From: Gnetum montanum
Lineage: Eukaryota; Streptophyta; Gnetopsida; Gnetales; Gnetaceae
Reading direction: 5' to 3'
Assembly (NCBI GenBank): GCA_015680685.1
Contig: MNCI01003613.1
Coordinates: forward strand, 1,008,925-1,072,924
DNA length: 64,000 nucleotides
Of the stretch, positions 34,201 to 46,025 are shown piece by piece. The notes beneath the pieces are model-generated. The model saw only the letters and a list, made by a program, of their open reading frames with translations. It did not search any database and was not told the origin of the DNA. How positions within the stretch are numbered: position 1 is the stretch's first letter; each line of letters opens with the position of its first letter. The position numbers and the translations under genes were made by a program.

Positions 34201-36015
34201 ACTTGGAATACCTAGTTGGATAGGCTTTGAAATTAAGCCTAAGTTGTTCTATAACATTGGCGCACACGTTCCCGGTAGAGAAGAGCTCTTGTAGAGTTGT
34301 TTGGGCCAATGCCAATGTATCCATATTACCATGAAGACCACCCTCGTCAATATAAAACCTAGCAACATGCAAGAATATGGTAAGCATTTTTGGCTTACTC
34401 AAGGTAGATCATACAACATGTTTAAAATACATTCATAGGACTCACCTGCTAGCATAGTAAATGGTTCTAGGTGGGTTCTGAAAGTAGGTGCCCATGTGAC
34501 GGGCAACATATAACATGTTGTATAAATAGTAGCATTTGTATTCCGACATGTTCTAGATTGAACTTAGGCATCTCAAGCCCCTTGGACGTCGGTCTGAGCC
34601 TTCTGCCCCTTCAACCATGAACTTTAGAATGCCCCGATTTGCCTCAGGCAACAACGTTTCTGTAAGTACATCGGCTATTTCAGTAGATAAGTGTGACCAC
34701 ACGATCACACTAAAATGGTGAAGGAGGAACTCTAGGAAGCCCTATGCACCCTCCCAAAACTAGACTGCCTACTACCCTACCCATGCATGGGGAGGGGGGA
34801 CATTGGCCACAAGTTTATTGAAGCAGCACAAGACTCCTAAAAGCTTAAGGATGATTAGAATGGTTTTCAACATGACCCTGCATGACAAAGCACCAAACGT
34901 TAGCACTGTGTTGAAGTAATGATCACTGATGTAGTATAGCGTAACCATCCATTTACAAATTTCCCTTAGGTGTGAAACAATGTCTTTGATAAAATAGAGT
35001 TAAACATTGCATGCAGGGTAATAAAGTATCGCATGTAGTGTAGCGTAGCAGCTAGGCACCACGTAGTGTAATGTAGTGGGTGCATACTACAAAGTGATAG
35101 TTACGCACTGCACAACATAGCGTAGCAGACATGCCTTGTATAGCGTAGCGTAATAGCTACACTTCCGCATAAGGGTGATGGATGTGTTACATGTAGCATA
35201 GCAGGATGATTGCACCTTGTGTAGCGTAGCAAAGGAACAAGTACAATAAGCACAACATGTATCAAACATGTAACAATGTAACAAGTAGAACACTATAACA
35301 AGTGTTGTAGTGTAGCAAATTTAAGAACATGGAAAATTTGACAGCATAGCAGCACTACAAGTTTAATAGTATAGTAGTGTAATAGATTTCCATCTTAACG
35401 GACTAACAAGCTTGTCAATACAACAACGTAGTGTAACAGCAACAAAAATGTAACAGTCTAATGGTGCAAACAAAAAAAAACTTACAACATCCCTATTGTC
35501 TTGACCCTACCCTACTACATGAAACATAGCTCATGCTACGCTATGCCAGGCATGTGCTATGCCACCCTGAAACTTTGCAAACCAAAAATCCCTTCTAAGG
35601 GCAGTATGCTATGTAGAGAGTGTGCTACACTGCCCAATATCATCCAAACCCCTGCAATAGTGTAGTGACCATTCTTAACAATGGTGGCCAAGGCGGTACC
35701 ACGCGTAGCCATAGCATAGCAACTGAATGGTTGCTGCAGCCAAAGTCGCAATAGCCATGGCATAGTGGCCAAAACGGTCACAAAAGTAATGACAATAGTT
35801 GCAACAATGACAGCTGTAATGGCCAAAATAGTAATGGTAATGGTAATCTAACCTGATACATCACATGACAAAAACGAGGGTAGCGTAATGACTTACCAAG
35901 CAGACAAAGCCTCTGGCTTCTCCTCAACACGTGCTTTGGAGAGGTGTCCCAGAGTATTCCTCACTTCATCCACCTTGGCAAGTCCTTGATGCCTACGTTC
36001 ACTTTTGCACACCAT
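31213..36015 (-). pseudogene. Multi-exon antisense gene carried by element A, function unknown
   Basis: Eight exons modelled: 36015-35897, 34877-34446, 34358-34084, 33994-32955, 32827-32549, 32463-32343, 32220-31414 and 31326-31213. Donors include TTG/GTAAGT, CAG/GTGAGT and G/GTATGT; acceptors include ATGCAG, TTGCTAG and TATCTCAG. Exon 1 reads MVCKSERRHQGLAKVDEVRN, alignable with element B. Phase is kept across exon 1-2 and exon 2-3. Exon 4 keeps 181 open codons (33978-33433) with INDQVFVDLFGVPSDGLLVR. Exon 5 begins with about eight consecutive Glu. Exon 7 is 807 bp, identical in length to element B. Introns 1-4 are about 1019, 87, 89 and 127 bp; intron 1 is full of GCTAYG/CRTAGC half-sites. 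Five in-frame stops interrupt exon 2 and the exon 3-4 phase is off by one, so the copy is decayed. No family recognised. Confidence 0.75.
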
Positions 36016-36265
36016 TTCCTTGCTCACAAATCGATCATACCAACTGCTATGCTACGCCTATTACGCTCTCTCTGTTTGACCACGCTATGCTCTGAGTGTG
36101 GACTCTGACAATGAAAATGACAAGTTTACTAGGGGGTAATCCCCTATTTATAGCTGACACAGTAAAACACTTGTCACTTTCATGTCCCAAGTAACACAGG
36201 ACACCCCTGCAACATAGCACTACTATAGTGTAGTCCCACTATAGCGTAGCACTCATCGACAGCAT
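36016..36265 (-). promoter_or_regulatory. Promoter and 5' UTR of the element A antisense gene
   Basis: TATA box CTATAAATAG on the minus strand at about 36144-36153, about 130 bp before the start codon, as in element B. The downstream block CTAGTAAACTTGTCATTTTC is conserved. Upstream of the TATA box (36205-36265) lie CATAGCAC, ATAGTGTAG, ATAGCGTAGCAC and GCATAGTAAG, the same half-sites as in the LTR palindromes. Confidence 0.65.
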
Positions 36266-36316
36266 AGTAAGTGAGCCCACCAAAACTTTTGCTCTATATT
36301 TACAAATTTTAAACCT

Positions 36317-36640
36317 ATTGAAAATCCGCAAAGACCTTAAACTAGCAATTTTAACTTATAGTGTGGTCTTATTAATGGTCTTCCATGACCTTAAACTAGC
36401 AATTTTAACATTCATTTTACATTTTAGACCTGTTAACGGTCTGCCATGACCTTAAATTGGTAATTTTAACATTCGTTTTACATTTTAAACTTGTTGACAG
36501 TTTTCCATGACCTTAAACTAATAACTTTAATATTCATCAATGATATTACATGGTTACATTCTGCTAAGACCTTAAACTAGCAATTTCAATTTACAAATTT
36601 GGCATGATGGTGGTCCGCTAAGACCTTAAGCTGGAAATTT
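36317..36640. repeat. Degenerate tandem array 2 of element A
   Basis: About six units of 45-65 bp with core GACCTTAAACTAGCAATTT, often preceded by GGTCTKCCAT or GGTCCGCTAA. Same location as 19054-19361 in element B. Confidence 0.75.
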
Positions 36641-36682
36641 CTTATGTTGCATTACTACTTTACATATGTTTATTACATGCTA

Positions 36683-36735
36683 TTGTTTCCAACAGGTAGC
36701 ACTTGACTTGGTCTATTTTCTTATTGTAACAGGTC
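36683..36735 (+). other. Candidate 3' splice sites before pol, element A
   Basis: Two acceptor-like sites: TATTGTTTCCAACAG/GT ending at 36695 and TTTTCTTATTGTAACAG/GT ending at 36732, the second 14 bp before ATG 36747. The first aligns with 19477 of element B. Consistent with, but not proof of, an intron between protease and RT as known in Ogre elements. Confidence 0.4.
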
Positions 36736-36746
36736 CAATAAAAAAA

Positions 36747-39700
36747 ATGGCTATGCATGGTGATCTTTGTTTGCCTTTGACCTTAACGGGTCCCTACGAC
36801 AGATTTACAAGAAGCTTGAATCAAGAATTGGTAGACTTTGAATTATCCTCTCACAACACTGTAGCATCCTTGGAAACATCCCTAGACTAGCCTGAACATT
36901 TGGTCTAGGCCTTAGACTTAGAGGCTAGGGATGTGAAGGGGATCCTCTTATTGAAATCCCTGTAACTACCTCTAGAGGTGAAGCAAAAACCTTGAAAGTT
37001 AGCTCTCTATTACATACACAAGTACACCAAAACATCTCAAAAATTCTCCATGACAATGTTACGGTGTTTTCATGGTCATATGATGACATGTTGGGCCTAG
37101 ACCTATAGCTCATACAACACAACATTATCCTAGATCCACGTGTTAAGGTAGTTAAGCAAAAGGCTCGAAAAATCAAACTAAAGATTACACTAGCTGTACA
37201 TAATGAAATGACCAAGCTTTATCAAGTTGGTTTCATCTATGTGATTGATTACTCAGAATGGGCATCAAACATCATTGTAGTTTCTAAAAAAATGGGAGGT
37301 ATATGAATTTGTATAAAATTTTGAGACCTAAACAAAGAAATGATGAAAGATGACTTTTCATTGCCAAGTATTGATCAACTTATCGACACTACGGCTGGTC
37401 ATGCCTTACTGTCCTTCATGGAGGCTATAACTAGATCCATATAAACCTGAAGCATTAATTGGTAACCACTTTCATGACCTCTTGGGGAACGTTTTAGTAT
37501 ACAATGATGCCCTTTGCACTCAAAAACTCTGTAGCAACTTACCAACGAGCGATGACATACATTTTTAGTAACTACCTCTTGGAGAGATTGAATGATTATG
37601 TAGATGACATAGTAGTCAAGTCTAAGAAAGCTATTGATCATCCCAACGATCTCAATATAGTCCTCCAACATTTTCATAGGCATGACTTGCACCTCAACCC
37701 TAAGAAATATGTTTTCGGAGTTCAAACTGGACACATGCTATGCTTCGTAGTGTCAGAAACAAGGATATGACTGGACTTCGATAAAGTGAGGGCCATTTTC
37801 AACTTAGCACTGCCTACAACCCTTAAAGAATTGCATAGGTTGCAAGGTAGATTGCAGTTTATCAGAAGGTTTATTACAATGTTGACGGAGAAACTATACC
37901 CCATGCAACACCTACTCAAGAATTGGGTCAACTTCGAATGGACAGATCAATGTCAAAAAGCCTTTGATAACCTAAAGAAAGAGCTTTTGCATCTCCCAAT
38001 TATTTACCCACCAAAAAGGAATAAGCCTTTCTATATCTATCTTGCTACTTTGGACACATCTATTATGGCATTTTTATGTCAAAAAAGAGATGACGGGTCC
38101 AAAATCCCAGTTTATTACATAAGCCATGCATGAATAGCTTACGAGGCAAAGTACAACGAGTTAGAAAAATATTGTCTTACCCTAGTGTTTGTGCTAAAAA
38201 AGTGGAGACATTACTTGTTTTGCAGCAAATTTAACATCATATGCAAGAGCAACATACTTTGGGCTATCACAACTAACTTATATGAGAGCAGTAGGATAGC
38301 CCGATGGAAAGCTATAACTACAGAATTCGATTTACATTATGTGGAACAATCATCAACAAAAGGTCAAGAAATAGCCACATAGCTTACAACTTCACCCATT
38401 GATGATTAGGTAATAATAGAACCTGAATTCCCAAATGTACACACCAATAGCCTAAACCCTATACCATCTGATTTTGAAGCAACTTTACATTTTGATGGCA
38501 CTTCAAATACATGAGGTGGTAGTGCTACCATAGTTATTACACTTCCCTCTGGGGAAATTTTACCCTTTGCTTATCTCTTTACATTTCTTTGTATGAACAA
38601 TGTAGGTAAGTACGAAGGACTCCTTATAGGCCTCTTAGTAGCTCAAGAGCTAAAGCTCCAACATTTGGTAGTTTGGGGTGACTCACAATTAGTTGTCAAC
38701 CAGATCACTGAAGTCTATGCTTACAAAGCTTCACATTTGTAACCTTATTGCAATCTAGCTAAGAATTTATTAAAGTAGTTTACAACACTCGATGTTCAAC
38801 ATGTGCCTTGTAACGAGAACACCATAGTTGATGCACTAGCCATGTTAGCATTGAATGTTCCCCAGCACCTATTTGCAACTTAGCCCACTTTGATAATAGA
38901 ATGCATAGATCCTATTACTTAAGCAGCACACATTGTAGTTGTAAGTGCAATAGATATCCAAGAATGTTATGCCAACATTAAAGCTTACCTTCAACACAGA
39001 AAACCCCCACACGGTTTGACATCTGCTCAAAAGGATGCAATACAAAAGCAAGCCTGGTAGTATGTCCTCATAGGAGATAAGACCTTATGCAAATGCTCCT
39101 TTGATGGAATATTGCCAACATGCATTGGTCTGGGAGAAGCACAAAAAATTATTAACGAAGTCCATGAGGGACTATGTGGAGGACACATAGCCCCTAGGGC
39201 TATGACAACAAAAATTAGACACCTAGGGTGCTACTGGCCTTACATCAAATGATATTGCCTTGCCAAAGTTAAGACGTGTGATGTATGTCAATGCCATGCA
39301 AACCTTATACATGTGTAGAACAGTTACAGGTAAGACTCCTTACAGCCTTGTTTATAGATCCAAAGTGATGTTACCTCTTAAACTACATGTTTCGTCACTT
39401 GAAATGAACATTTCAAACATTGTTGATGAGAGACTCAAAACAATGAGTCAAGGATCATTGATCTTGAATCCATAGAGGAGGAGCATGTCCAAACACTTGA
39501 TTGCATTGAATGGTACCATGATAAACAATGGTAGAAGCATCAATGCAACCTACATCAAAAACCAATCAAAAATGGGAACCTAGTCCTCAGGGCTATCCAT
39601 GAACCTGTAAACAAATTCTTAGCAAATTGGGAAGGCCCTTTCGTAGTCACAAAAGCCAATGAGAATGGGGCCTTCAAACTGGATAATATGGATGGCAACG

Positions 39701-39750
39701 AGTTCACAAATTCCATTAACCACTTATATCTCAAGCCATACTATGTTTGA
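36747..39750 (+). pseudogene. pol of element A: RT, RNase H, second RNase H, integrase with core deleted
   Basis: Starts MAMHGDLCLPLTLTGPYD and ends YLKPYYV at TGA 39748-39750. The RT active site YVDD is at 37597-37608, with MMPFALKN before it. The classical RNase H has RNKPFYIYLATLDTSI (about 38020-38070) and KWRHYLF (38201). The second RNase H (about 38470-38840) keeps HFDGTS, KYEGL and WGDSQLVVNQI. The integrase zinc-binding region VHEGLCGGHIAPRAMTTKIR to CDVCQ ends near 39292. The frame then jumps at about 39309-39313 to CRTVTGKTPYSLVY, near the integrase C-terminus: about 460 bp holding the catalytic core are missing compared with element B. Both breakpoints in element B carry ACATG, suggesting a microhomology deletion. 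Stops are frequent. Confidence 0.87.
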
Positions 39751-39789
39751 CACAAAGGACTACATCAGATACAAAGCAAGGTAAGCAGA

Positions 39790-40157
39790 ACATTTGCTAC
39801 AATGTAAAACTAGCAAAGATCATCCGCTACAATGTAAAACTAGGAAAGATTATCTGCTACAATGTAAAACTAGCAAAGATCATCTGCTACAATGTAAAAC
39901 TAGCAAAGATAGTCCACTATGACTATAAACTAGCATAACACATCCACCATGACATTAAACTAGCACAACATGTCCTTGGGCTATGACATAAAATTAGCAC
40001 TCACAGCATGGTTTGCTACGACCTTAAACTGGACCTCCACCATCTGCTACAATGTTAAACTAGCACAACGGTCTGGTAGGACCTTAAACTAGCACATCAA
40101 GATTTGTTGGGACCTTAAACTAGCACATCTGATAGTCTACCAAGACTGTAAACTGGG
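39790..40157. repeat. Degenerate tandem array 3 of element A
   Basis: The first units are very regular (about 35 bp, GCTACAATGTAAAACTAGCA at 39797, 39831, 39867 and onward), later units read GGTCTGGTAGGACCTTAAAC plus TAGCACA. Matches 23074-23465 of element B. Confidence 0.78.
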
Positions 40158-41567
40158 TTCATAGTGCAATGCTTCCGAGTGCATACATGTGACTTCTGTG
40201 AACAAATGAGTGTGCACACTCTAAAACTCCTAGACAACACGGGGTGGGCCGTTGTAGTTCCAGAATGCAGTTCATGTTGCTAAGGAAAAATCCTCTAGAA
40301 CACATGTAGCATCACTGACCTTGGCATTTTTCTAATCTTCTAGAGATGTCATTTACCATCTTGCTGACCTTCCAGAGCTACCGCTACCATAGCCACTTAG
40401 CCTAGCAGTAGCTCTTGCCATCATTACTCACTGCAATGATGTTTTCATCCTCCAACCCTTGCCATCACCCGAGTCCAAGAGGCATTCAGCTATTAGGCTT
40501 CTCACCTTGTAGTTAGATTGCATGATGTTTTCCTTGAGTGAGGAATCTTGAGCACATGCATCACCACTGCTCCTAGTCTATTCAGTACCACCATTTCTAG
40601 CCTGCTGTTGCTAGGATTTGTGCTATCCTTCCTGCTTTGGACATCGCACACTTTAGAGAAAACACTTGCCACTCTGGCAATGTCCAAAGTAAGCAAGACT
40701 TTGCCCTCACTTCACTCAATGGTTTCTTGTTTTTTGTTTTCTCTCTGTTTTGTTTAGAGGATACAAGCCAAGATGGCATTCTTGAAAGATGCATTTCACC
40801 ATGAGAGTAAGACACTACATTGTTCCAAAGTAATTGCTCTGGTTATCTTAGCTACTTGGGAGTGCACACCCTATTCTCCCTTTCAACTAGTTTAACCTCC
40901 ATTCCTTATACTTGCAATTTTCCATATCCCCTTTCACAAGCTTTCCCAATGCACATAAAGCCCCTTTACATGCCCAACACTCAAGTCCATGATGGGCATC
41001 ATGCAACTCACCCCATGGGAAGCATCTATAGGTAGGTCAAAGCCCCACATGGATGAAACACAACTCATCTTGGAGAGGAAACACCTTTCCTACAACAACA
41101 GGTTTCTTACAAGTGAACATGGGTGTACAAGAAAAGAAAGGCACAAAAATGCAAAAAGAGTACAAAAGCTCAAAAAAATGGCACAACAAATGGCACATCA
41201 TGCTACTTAACAATCTTTTTGGCCATAAATTGACCATCTCTAAGTATTCTGATGAGAGGTCAAAGACCAACAAAGAAAGACACCCATGTGTGCTGACTCC
41301 CTCATAAGCACTCTGATGAGGGATCACACTATGGCAACATTTTTTCAAAGCATCACATATTACACTCATTTCTTCCCTGAACCTATTTCCTCAACTCCAT
41401 CCCTTACCCCCTATCCTACATCACTCTCCCAGTACTCTCAAATGTAGTGATGTGTCATTTGAACGAACACTAAAGAATGATGTTCGTGTCTGATCCTTCA
41501 TGGTGTTTTGTATTCTTTGTTGATGTCTCTTAGGCAGATCCTCTAGATGTCAACAAAGAGGGGCCAT
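40158..41567 (+). other. Element A 3' untranslated region and polypurine tract
   Basis: Non-coding on the sense strand. Homologous throughout to 23466-24821. Contains a conserved pyrimidine tract (TTTTCTCTCTGTTTTGTTTAGAG near 40736, compared with TTTTCTCTCTATTGTG and onward near 24056). Ends in AACAAAGAGGGGCCAT, the polypurine tract, directly before TG of the 3' LTR. Confidence 0.6.
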
Positions 41568-43753
41568 TGAAACACCATAAAATTTCAAGACTCTCATGAT
41601 TCAGTAATCCCAAGATTTGGGCAAGGGTCCCCACAAGCATGGTGTCACATAGGACCATACAGACAATACTCTCTATAGTATAGTCAACGTGGCACCCAAC
41701 CACAAGGCCAATTTTCATGAAAGAGGTACTAGGGGTAGACCGCATAGTTTGGAAAATTTTCTATCACCCAAGTTGATAGGCTTGCTACACCCTCTAGCTT
41801 GCCCAGCTTGATACTTGACCTAACTAATGGTCTACCCAGGGATAATGCTAGGAGTTGCCGAAAGTGTTTAGGATGAACAAAACAGTTTGGCAAGTTTTCT
41901 AACTATGAGACTTGCTACACTACGCTACACTACATAGCGTATCAGGCCTTGGGAAGACTGATCGAGCACCCAAGATGCAAATTGACAACAATTCAATCCT
42001 TCGGGATATCTGGCCCACTTCATCCTTGATGCATGTGTAACATGATGCGACAAAATGTGGCAAGTTTCATTAGAAATCACTGCAATTAGAGTGCTACGTT
42101 ATGCTACACTATGCAGCATATCACAACGTAGTAGGGATGAACTCTAACAATACTCCTACTTAGATGGCTCTGATGGAGTAAACCTACTTGCCCATGCTTC
42201 AATCGTCAAACAAGTTTTCTTTGCTACCACGCCAGAACATGACTAACATCCCATGACAAAATGTTTACAAAGTAAGTTAAAATTCAGGCTAATCTAGATG
42301 CTACATGATGCTACACTATACAACGTAGCACAGCGTAGCAAGGACAAAAATGCATGAAATTCCTCTACTAGGTGGTTCTAGCATGAGGATTTCACTTGTC
42401 TACATTCCAACCTCCAAGACTACCTATCCCACTTCGCCCTTGGGCCCCAAGTAGAGTTTCCTGACAAAGCATTGCAGATCAAATAGGGATTCATGTCACC
42501 CTGGCTGCTACACTATGCTATGCTATGTTGGATAGCGTAGCAAGGATACAAAGCATCAAAGTGTCCCAAGGATGAACTCAGTAGGTCCCAACACCTTTTA
42601 TCATGAAAGACAAGGTTGCAGTTGCTTGCCTGGCTAGGCCTCAGATAGGTATTCTTGGCTTTCAAGCAAGAATTCTTTCAAGACAGGCGACAATGCTATG
42701 CAACGTAGCACAACGTAGCGTGTGGGTGTTTATGCTACTCCAATACGCTGGGTAGTGTAAACAGTGTAACACTCACGTGGATGCCCCAAGACATCTTCAA
42801 TTAGCTCTAGAACTTGTTGGCAACAATTACTCTCACCCCAACATATATTCAAAGGACAAAATCAATAGGCTTGCTCTATATTTCACCCCTTAACTATCCC
42901 CAAATTTTTCGCTATACTTGACCTTGCTCACTAGAGCAAGGAAGATGTAGTCCTAGAGCATAGGCTCGACTTTGCATTTACTATTAACAATCCTTGTAAC
43001 AAACATGGTAGCTCACTAGACTCTAGCACATGCAGCTTAAACAGTATGGTCACAGAGTAGCAAGTTTCACATTCAGCATTACATAGCAGCATAGCATAGT
43101 CACATTTGCACTTTGTGGGACCTAAGAAACATGACATTCAAATAATGTTTCTCTCCTCCATCTGACTCTATAAATACCCTAGTGAACAAAGTTCAAGGGA
43201 TTGGCTTAGAGCATATTTTTTAGCATGGTTGGCTTTTGGCATTATTGGCCTTGAGAATCACCTTTCCGATAGTTGGCATTTTGGCATTTTGGCTCTCTGG
43301 TGATTAGCTTTGGTAAGTAGAAGGACCCTGTTAGCAAACTATTGACATTAGTTCAAGGAGTTGTGACCATACTACTTCATTGTAAGCTATGCCTATCCAC
43401 ACTACCCATCTATTGTGCATCTTATTCAATCAAGCAAAGATTAGATCCCCCGATCATGGGGTTGTGTACTTTCTCACTCAAACCTATTTCATTTTTGTTT
43501 TGCTATTTTCATATTTTGCATTATTCTTCATCGATTTACGTTTGACACTTATCGCTTAGCTTGCACATAAGTTCTTTAAAATGATCATTTACAGAAGGTT
43601 ATTGTACACCGATTAAGTCCCTATCTAATCGATTAAACTATTTAGGGAACCTTGCTTCCATTTCCTCCAACACATCCCTTGCACATATCGAGGGTTAGGC
43701 TGTATGCCTAGTGACCTCTCAGTGTTCTAACCACCGATGTTTTCAGTTGCTAC
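41568..43753 (+). repeat. Element A 3' LTR
   Basis: 2186 bp, starting TGAAACACC and ending TGCTACA, aligned to 5069-7253. Palindromes near 41908-41945, 42100-42132, 42299-42342 and 42510-42542 correspond to those of the 5' copy, with many C/T changes between the copies. TATA box near 43170. Confidence 0.9.
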
Positions 43754-43758
43754 ACTAT
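43754..43758. repeat. Target-site duplication of element A, right copy
   Basis: CTATA, identical to 5064-5068. Confidence 0.85.
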
Positions 43759-44991
43759 AGGCTTATTTTCTCGGATCATATGATTATACCTTGGAAAAAT
43801 ATTAAGATGAAGATTATGAACACTTTATTCATTGAGTACTGGTTTCCTTATATGTTTCATGGTAATAACCATTTTTGTTTGAGTAAGAATAAGATGATCG
43901 TATGACTAGATTGAATCCCTTTAACTTGCTTAATGCATAGGTCTTAAAATTAGTAACGTCCAATTACACGGGTTAGGTCTTAGAGGCAATAAGTCTTAAC
44001 TTAGGACATAGTTCCTAACCTCCAAGGATACCTTAATAATGATCTTAATTAATTTATATTTCCAATATTACTACAAGATGGATAAGAGTTACCTTGATCG
44101 ATGTATCCTTATCTTAGCAACATCTCTTGTAATTGATGAATCTTGATGAGGCATAATTAGATCTTCTTCAGTCAATGATATCCATGAAAGAATTTTTTTG
44201 GTTGGTGGAATCTATCTCTATTGTAGATGCTTGATCCATTATTCATGAAATTAATGGAAAGGTATCCTTTGGCTTACATCTTAGACATATGGTACATTTG
44301 GTGATGATAGATAACCCTCCCTCTATTATGGCTCCATGGTTCATCATCAAGTTAATGTTGTAGTTAGCCCATGATTCTAAAACACCCTTGGGTCATGGTT
44401 TTCTCCAATACCAATTATGACACCCTATTCCCAAATGTCATGGAAAACATCAAATAAACATTATATTAGATATTAGGTATAAAATTATAATATACCAAAC
44501 ATCAAATATATGTAATAATCAACATTATGAGTAAAGAAAATAATAGGGATTATGTAGAAGAAAAGAGGAAAGAATGCCTTATTGATGTGGAATAGAGTAT
44601 CTAGATCATGCTCTAAGAGTGCTCCTTGGGGTTTTCTTCCTTCAACTTCTATCTCTTTGCGGAAATCCAACACTACCACCATGGTTAAGCCTATTTTTAG
44701 CCAATAGAGATGACTAGTCCTCTTCATGTCCCTCTTCACCTAGCTCCATTACTTGTCTTTATTGGCTTCACAACTCCATGTCAGCATGACCTCTAAGCTT
44801 GGTTATAAGTGCTTTAGGTAAAACCCACAAAGGTCACCTCAAGAGACATGTCCATTATTACAATGTACTCTTTCAGGTTTCAATTACAACACATCCTTTC
44901 AGGTCTTTCTATGATAATGATAATACTTATTATGATGATATACCATCTTTTTTATGAAGCAACACCATTTGGGAATGGGAATGTCACAGGT
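43759..44991. other. Intergenic sequence resuming the pre-insertion locus
   Basis: No gene supported. A minus-strand frame of 84 codons at 44485-44739 has no recognisable motif. The segment 44418-44985 is bordered by roughly inverted ends (TGACACCCTATTCCCAAATG at 44418 and, on the minus strand, TGACATTCCCATTCCCAAAT ending at 44985), perhaps a small inverted-repeat element, but no target duplication is visible. Confidence 0.35.
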
Positions 44992-46025
44992 TGACTAAGT
45001 TCTCCAATTAAAATTGCACTAGCTGCACAAACACACCAATTTTATGTGGTTCCCCAACTTGGGTATATCCACACTTGAAGGGTAGAATCTATGCTCACCT
45101 GTGGACTTTGTTTCTTTAAAAACTGTGGTTTTAAGGGAACCACATCCTTACAAGCTTTGAGTTCCACTTTGGAGTGTTTTATTACTATGAAACTACTCAA
45201 TCCTGTAAGGTCTCAACAAGCATAGAATGTGGTTTTAAGGATCCCATAACCTTTACAAAATTGAGCTCTACTCTAGAGTGTTTTAATGTTGCAAAACCAC
45301 TCAATCCTAGAAGATTCCAATAAGCTAAGAATCACATCAACCAATTAGGACTATAAGAAAGAGTGAAGAGAACAATGAAAGAATGTTACTAAATTTACAA
45401 GTTCTTGTACTTGAAGCTTAGTATAAATTACAATAAATAAAATGATGTTACAATGAAGAGCAAAAATCTAATTGCATAAAATAGACAATGAGGAACTTCA
45501 ATGTAAATAATGCTTATTAAATTTCCAAGATTTTGACATCATCTTATAGTCTTAAAGTTTCTAAAAACTCCTTAGAATTTATGTAATAGGTACCAAATAT
45601 CTAGTGTAGACATCTACTTCAAAGTTAAGGCATATAACTAAGATAGGCCTCAATTCAAGAGAGACATCTCATTGGTAAATAGGACATCTATAGGGAGATT
45701 TCTACTATTGTAGATAAACATCTACTAATTTTCAAATATGTCTCCTCAACTTTTGAGCTTTGACTTCTAAGGCTTTCTTCTATAATTTTCCTTCTTACTA
45801 GTCCTTGGAGCCTCTTCATTTGATTTGTAACCTTCATTTTCATTCATGCTCTCATCTTGTCCATGTAGTTTCATTTCAACATCTCACCATAGATCTTGTT
45901 TTCTTGAGTTCTTAAATCTTGTTGTGAAGTTGTGAAGTTCTTATTCATGTCTTCTAAAAACATTAGCCATCATAAAAATTTTATTTTCTTCATTTTATTT
46001 AAGTTTTTAACATACCAAAAGGTCA
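44992..46025 (-). repeat. LTR-like repeat, copy 2 of 3
   Basis: Minus-strand copy of the family at 716-1893 and 56681-57820. The minus strand starts TGACCTTTTGGTATGTTAAA and ends AACTTAGTCA. Shares GGTTATGGGATCCTTAAAAC and ATTCTATGCTTGTTGAGACC with the others. Diverged, slightly shortened, no target duplication found. Confidence 0.5.

Larger units (their letters stand above)
5069..43753 (+). mobile_element. Giant Tat-type Ty3/gypsy retrotransposon, element A
   Basis: This plus-strand element has LTRs of 2185 and 2186 bp and is flanked by CTATA. It is interrupted in its 5' leader by element B (7433-26648). Without B and B's duplication it is about 19.5 kb. Order: LTR, primer-binding-like site, leader, gag-protease (26828-30583), repeat array, antisense gene (36015 down to 31213), repeat array, RT-RH-aRH-INT (36747-39750), repeat array, polypurine tract, LTR. 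A second RNase H domain after the first is a hallmark of the Tat lineage (Ogre, Retand, Grande, RIRE2). The integrase core is deleted and frames carry many stops, so it is inactive. A hand count over the first 370 bp or so of the two LTRs gives roughly 50 differences, indicating an old insertion. Confidence 0.9.

Noticed and set aside
44418-44985. Inverted-repeat (MITE-like) element
   Set aside because: The inverted ends align only with a gap and several mismatches, and no target duplication is seen.
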